Positions 7,026-9,298 of a DNA stretch of 9,298 nucleotides are shown here, in pieces. Source of the DNA: Desulfocapsa sp. (GTDB taxonomy: Bacteria; Desulfobacterota; Desulfobulbia; Desulfobulbales; Desulfocapsaceae); the NCBI GenBank assembly GCA_030635405.1, contig DAOVZA010000049.1, positions 1 to 9,298 on the forward strand. Reading direction: 5' to 3'. Within the stretch, counting starts at the first letter, position 1. Every line of letters starts with the position of its first letter. Both the position numbers and the translations under genes were made by a program. Below the pieces are notes generated by a model. It was not told the origin of the DNA. It made no database searches and worked only from the letters and a program-made list of their open reading frames with translations.

Positions 7026-8714
7026 ATGAAGCGTATTTCATTATTTATGATTGTTCTAGCAGGCTTAGTGTTTGCGAGCAGCAATGGAATGGCCATTGAC
7101 GGAACATTAACTGCGAAAAAAGTTATGGCAGGAAAAGCCGTTGAGATCAAGGGTAATATTGACCCAGGCCAGGAATTGTATGTGGTCGTTGCAACTGATA
7201 AACTGTTTTCCGCAAAAGACTCACCCGGTCCCAAAGAGAAAGAGCGGTTGATGAATGGTAAGAAAGGAAAGAACATTTTTGGTGATACTGCCATTCCTTC
7301 ATCCTTTTATGTAGTAACAACTAATCCTGAAGCTCTTGCAACACCTAAAGTGTCTCCAAAAGGACAGACCTCAGGTATATTTGCTTTTCCACCATTTAAA
7401 TACAATGTAAAAGTAAATAAGATTAAAGCATGGGGAGATATTGATCCTTCTGTACAGGCGATGTTGGGTGCTGTAAAGGATCAAGATCAATGGAAAATGC
7501 TCAGATATTCCCATGAAGATAAATTCGGGATGAATACTATTGTTAAGGAAAAACCTCCCACAGGCGGTAATGCCCGGATGATCCTGAGTGATTTCGGGAA
7601 AGACGCTGAACAGTGGAATGAAGGCGTTACTGTTAGCCTTGATAAGGCCACTGGTGCATATACGGTTAGTATGGCTCCTTACAAAAATCTTTATCCTGAC
7701 ACCGTAATGGCTGTTTTTGTTAATGGACAGAAGATTGATACTTTCAGTATTGAAAAATCAGGATTCTACTTTAAAACAGGTGGTGTTTATATGAATCCGC
7801 TGGTTGTTTTTGGCGGAACTTTTATTATTGGTATCCTGTTTGTTATCATGGGAGCAGCTGGTGGTCTTTTCACAGCAGCTTTCCAGATTACTGCAATTGG
7901 AACTAATGGACCTATTGGTATTAATGCTGGTAACACCATTAAACCTACAAACCTTTTCCTTACTCTCTGTTCTCCGATTAGTGGATTACTCAGTTATCTT
8001 AAAGAAAAACGCTTTGCCTATCCAGTGGCCATTCCCTTTGCCATTGGTATCGTAATTGGTGCTTTCTTTATTGGGCCCCCATTGTCCGCTAAATATCTGA
8101 ATCTTGCTGCATTTAAATTCTATCTCGGAATTATCTGTCTTGTTATCGGTATTAAACTGTACATAGAATCTCTTGCCAGCTCCATTGAAAAGAAAAAGGC
8201 AATGAAAGCGATTGTTCAGAAGTTTAATGCTGCTGTTAAAGAAGCTAAAGAGTCTGGAAAGGCACTTGAGCTTGGTTCCATCGAATTTGATAAGTTTAAT
8301 ATAATGAAATTCGAAATGCGTTTCTGGGGAGAAACCTTTATCGCCAAGCCTCTGCTGATGATTATTGGTGGTGTTTTCATGGGTATCATCGCCTCCTCAT
8401 TTGGTGTTGGTGGTGGTTTTATGTTTATGCCTTTTATGACCACTATGGTAGGATACCCAATGTATCTTGCTGTGCCAATTGCCATTGCTGGCGCTTTTTC
8501 CACATCAGTTGGTGGTATTGCCAAATATGTAATGATGGGATACCAGCCTGATTGGATCATGGCTGCACTGATTGCAGCTGGAGCAATGTGTGGTGGTGTT
8601 GTTGGACCAAAAATTCAGAAAAAAATGCCTGAAATTTTGCTCAAACGACTTCTTGCTGGTGCGTTGATTTTGACATGCCTGAAGTACACCGGACTCATCT
8701 GGTTCATGCGTTAG
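7026..8714 (+). CDS. TauE/SafE-family permease with a fused N-terminal periplasmic domain
   Basis: This 562-residue protein starts with a signal peptide (K2, R3, hydrophobic core to about residue 18, cleavage near GMA-ID at 23). Residues 24 to about 250 form a soluble, presumably periplasmic domain. Its stretch from ELYVVVA (50-56) through the Lys-rich middle to PSSFYVVTTNPEAL (91-104) resembles, from memory, the TIGR02186/PF09608 proteins that occur beside TauE genes. From about 256 come the membrane helices of the TauE/SafE family in two halves. Each has a glycine-rich motif, GAAGGLFTAAF (276-286) and FGVGGGFMFMPF (459-470). A Lys/Glu-rich cytoplasmic loop (about 385-440) separates the halves. 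Plain family members are about 250-300 residues, so the extra length is the fused domain plus this loop. The family exports sulfite, sulfoacetate or related anions. The substrate here is unproven. A strong terminator follows 51 nt after the stop. Confidence 0.9.
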   Translation: MKRISLFMIVLAGLVFASSNGMAIDGTLTAKKVMAGKAVEIKGNIDPGQELYVVVATDKLFSAKDSPGPKEKERLMNGKKGKNIFGDTAIPSSFYVVTTNPEALATPKVSPKGQTSGIFAFPPFKYNVKVNKIKAWGDIDPSVQAMLGAVKDQDQWKMLRYSHEDKFGMNTIVKEKPPTGGNARMILSDFGKDAEQWNEGVTVSLDKATGAYTVSMAPYKNLYPDTVMAVFVNGQKIDTFSIEKSGFYFKTGGVYMNPLVVFGGTFIIGILFVIMGAAGGLFTAAFQITAIGTNGPIGINAGNTIKPTNLFLTLCSPISGLLSYLKEKRFAYPVAIPFAIGIVIGAFFIGPPLSAKYLNLAAFKFYLGIICLVIGIKLYIESLASSIEKKKAMKAIVQKFNAAVKEAKESGKALELGSIEFDKFNIMKFEMRFWGETFIAKPLLMIIGGVFMGIIASSFGVGGGFMFMPFMTTMVGYPMYLAVPIAIAGAFSTSVGGIAKYVMMGYQPDWIMAALIAAGAMCGGVVGPKIQKKMPEILLKRLLAGALILTCLKYTGLIWFMR

Positions 8715-8840
8715 AAAAAAATATCACTGTAGTTAACTGCTACAAAAGATATACTTGAGTAGAGTCAATAATGGGGTGAAGGTAACTTCACCCCATTGTT
8801 GTTTGTAGAAAATAAACCGGAAAATTTACGTTGTGATTCT
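8715..8840. other. Intergenic region between the permease gene and the 3' membrane-protein gene
   Basis: These 126 bases are the longest gap in the window. They contain the terminator at 8766-8804. Around 8732-8746 there is also a weak imperfect inverted repeat (GTAGT / GCTAC around a 5-base loop) that I do not regard as functional. A promoter for the next gene would be expected between about 8805 and 8835, but I see no convincing -35/-10 pair there. Confidence 0.6.
8766..8804 (+). terminator. Strong rho-independent terminator after the permease gene
   Basis: The left arm 8766-8781 pairs with the right arm 8786-8801 in a 16-bp stem, with one G-U pair and no mismatch, closed by a GTAA (GNRA-type) tetraloop. 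The core is GGGGTGAAG against CTTCACCCC. T-rich bases (GTTGTTT) run through the 3' edge. It is the only strong hairpin I see between genes and probably ends the operon that enters from the left edge. Confidence 0.85.
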
Positions 8841-9298
8841 ATGGAGATCCTAAATAACCTTCTTGACGGCCTTTATTATGGAATGCTTCAGCCGTTGTTC
8901 CTGGGTATTCGAGATCTTTTGGATCTTATTTTTCTTGATAGCCTGTCTGCACTTTCCATATCATGCAGTGGTCAGGTAATTGTTGTTGCAATTTGTACCG
9001 TCTGTCTCGCTTTTTTTATGCGTAAAATTCTTAGAGTGGAAGCGAGAGAAAAGGTGTTTCGTAAGAAATTTGAGGCTCAGAAGGCTAAGCGTAATACCAT
9101 CGGTGTTATCCCTGATTTAAGACAAAGGGACGCTCTTTATACGTCTGCTGATATATCAATTGATGAGGCTTTCAACACTTATCTTGCCCAACATTATTTT
9201 CGTTACGTTCTGCTTTATCTTCCGCCTCTTTTTCTGCTTATGCGCTGGCCCCATCGCCGCCCTGATGCACGACTTCTCCCGCCGGCCTCCGGGCAGCC
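8841..9298 (+). CDS. Membrane protein of unknown function, 3'-truncated (possible EMC3/TMCO1-like)
   Basis: ATG 8841 opens a frame with no stop to the window end, giving 152 complete codons. The start is the only in-frame ATG after the terminator; its ribosome site is weak. An amphipathic or hydrophobic N-terminal stretch (about 11-32) is followed by a clear membrane helix (about 45-60). A strongly basic and acidic segment with helical character comes next (about 61-84: MRKILRVEAREKVFRKKFEA), then a soluble linker with an acidic end, then a second hydrophobic segment (about 120-134: FRYVLLYLPPLFLLM). A helix, charged hairpin and helix in this order resembles EMC3/TMCO1 (DUF106) insertase relatives, but this is a weak guess from layout. 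Codons 135-152 are Arg/Pro-rich and lie in a stretch of abrupt high GC, so the tail may not belong to the gene. It is placed after the terminator, so it is probably a separate transcription unit. Confidence 0.6.
   Translation, partial: MEILNNLLDGLYYGMLQPLFLGIRDLLDLIFLDSLSALSISCSGQVIVVAICTVCLAFFMRKILRVEAREKVFRKKFEAQKAKRNTIGVIPDLRQRDALYTSADISIDEAFNTYLAQHYFRYVLLYLPPLFLLMRWPHRRPDARLLPPASGQ

Noticed and set aside
6938..7294. 118-codon minus-strand frame spanning the gap before the permease gene
   Set aside because: It covers the signal peptide and strong ribosome site of the plus-strand permease and has no protein-like features.
8216..8560. 114-codon open frame on the minus strand inside the permease gene
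   Set aside because: It is antisense to conserved TauE/SafE membrane helices. Its composition mirrors those codons, and no ribosome site or domain was seen.
6988..8739. GTTAACT occurring both just before and just after the permease gene
   Set aside because: The shared stretch is only 7 bases, built on the common palindrome GTTAAC. There is no sign of a mobile element or target duplication.

Overview
The window reads as one plus-strand gene block from a moderately AT-leaning anaerobic bacterium. The best guess is a Desulfobacterota lineage, possibly Desulfobulbales-like. This rests on three things seen here: PAS/GAF sensor kinases carrying the HEINTPL phospho-acceptor motif, a DMSO-reductase-family molybdo/tungsto-enzyme, and a TauE/SafE exporter. 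The taxonomy is inference; no marker gene is present.

Layout: (1) nt 1-2432 is a sensory block. It holds a 5'-truncated, histidine-rich small membrane protein, a membrane PAS histidine kinase overlapping it by 4 nt, and a receiver-only response regulator. (2) nt 2448-5297 encodes a 949-residue fusion of a TorD-type maturation chaperone to a complete bis-MGD (Mo or W) oxidoreductase catalytic subunit with one N-terminal [4Fe-4S] site. It has no export signal. (3) nt 5316-6974 encodes a GAF-GAF-PAS protein ending in a HisKA-like phospho-acceptor segment with no ATPase domain. (4) nt 7026-8714 encodes a signal peptide and periplasmic domain fused to a TauE/SafE permease, followed by a strong hairpin terminator at 8766-8804. 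(5) nt 8841 to the window end opens a separate membrane-protein gene that runs off the edge. Its last ~56 bases shift abruptly to high GC.

The gaps inside the first five complete or partial genes are -4, 45, 15, 18 and 51 nt. No terminator-like hairpin was seen before 8766, so one operon is likely. The working model is inference. A membrane sensor pair and a cytoplasmic GAF/PAS sensor read redox state or a small ligand and converge on a receiver with no DNA-binding domain. They control or accompany a cytoplasmic Mo/W enzyme whose substrate may be a sulfur compound, and the TauE-type permease exports a sulfur oxyanion or organosulfonate. No PsrB/DmsB-like ferredoxin subunit or PsrC/DmsC/NrfD-like membrane anchor lies next to the catalytic subunit. 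Its electron partner is therefore unknown, and a non-redox reaction cannot be excluded.
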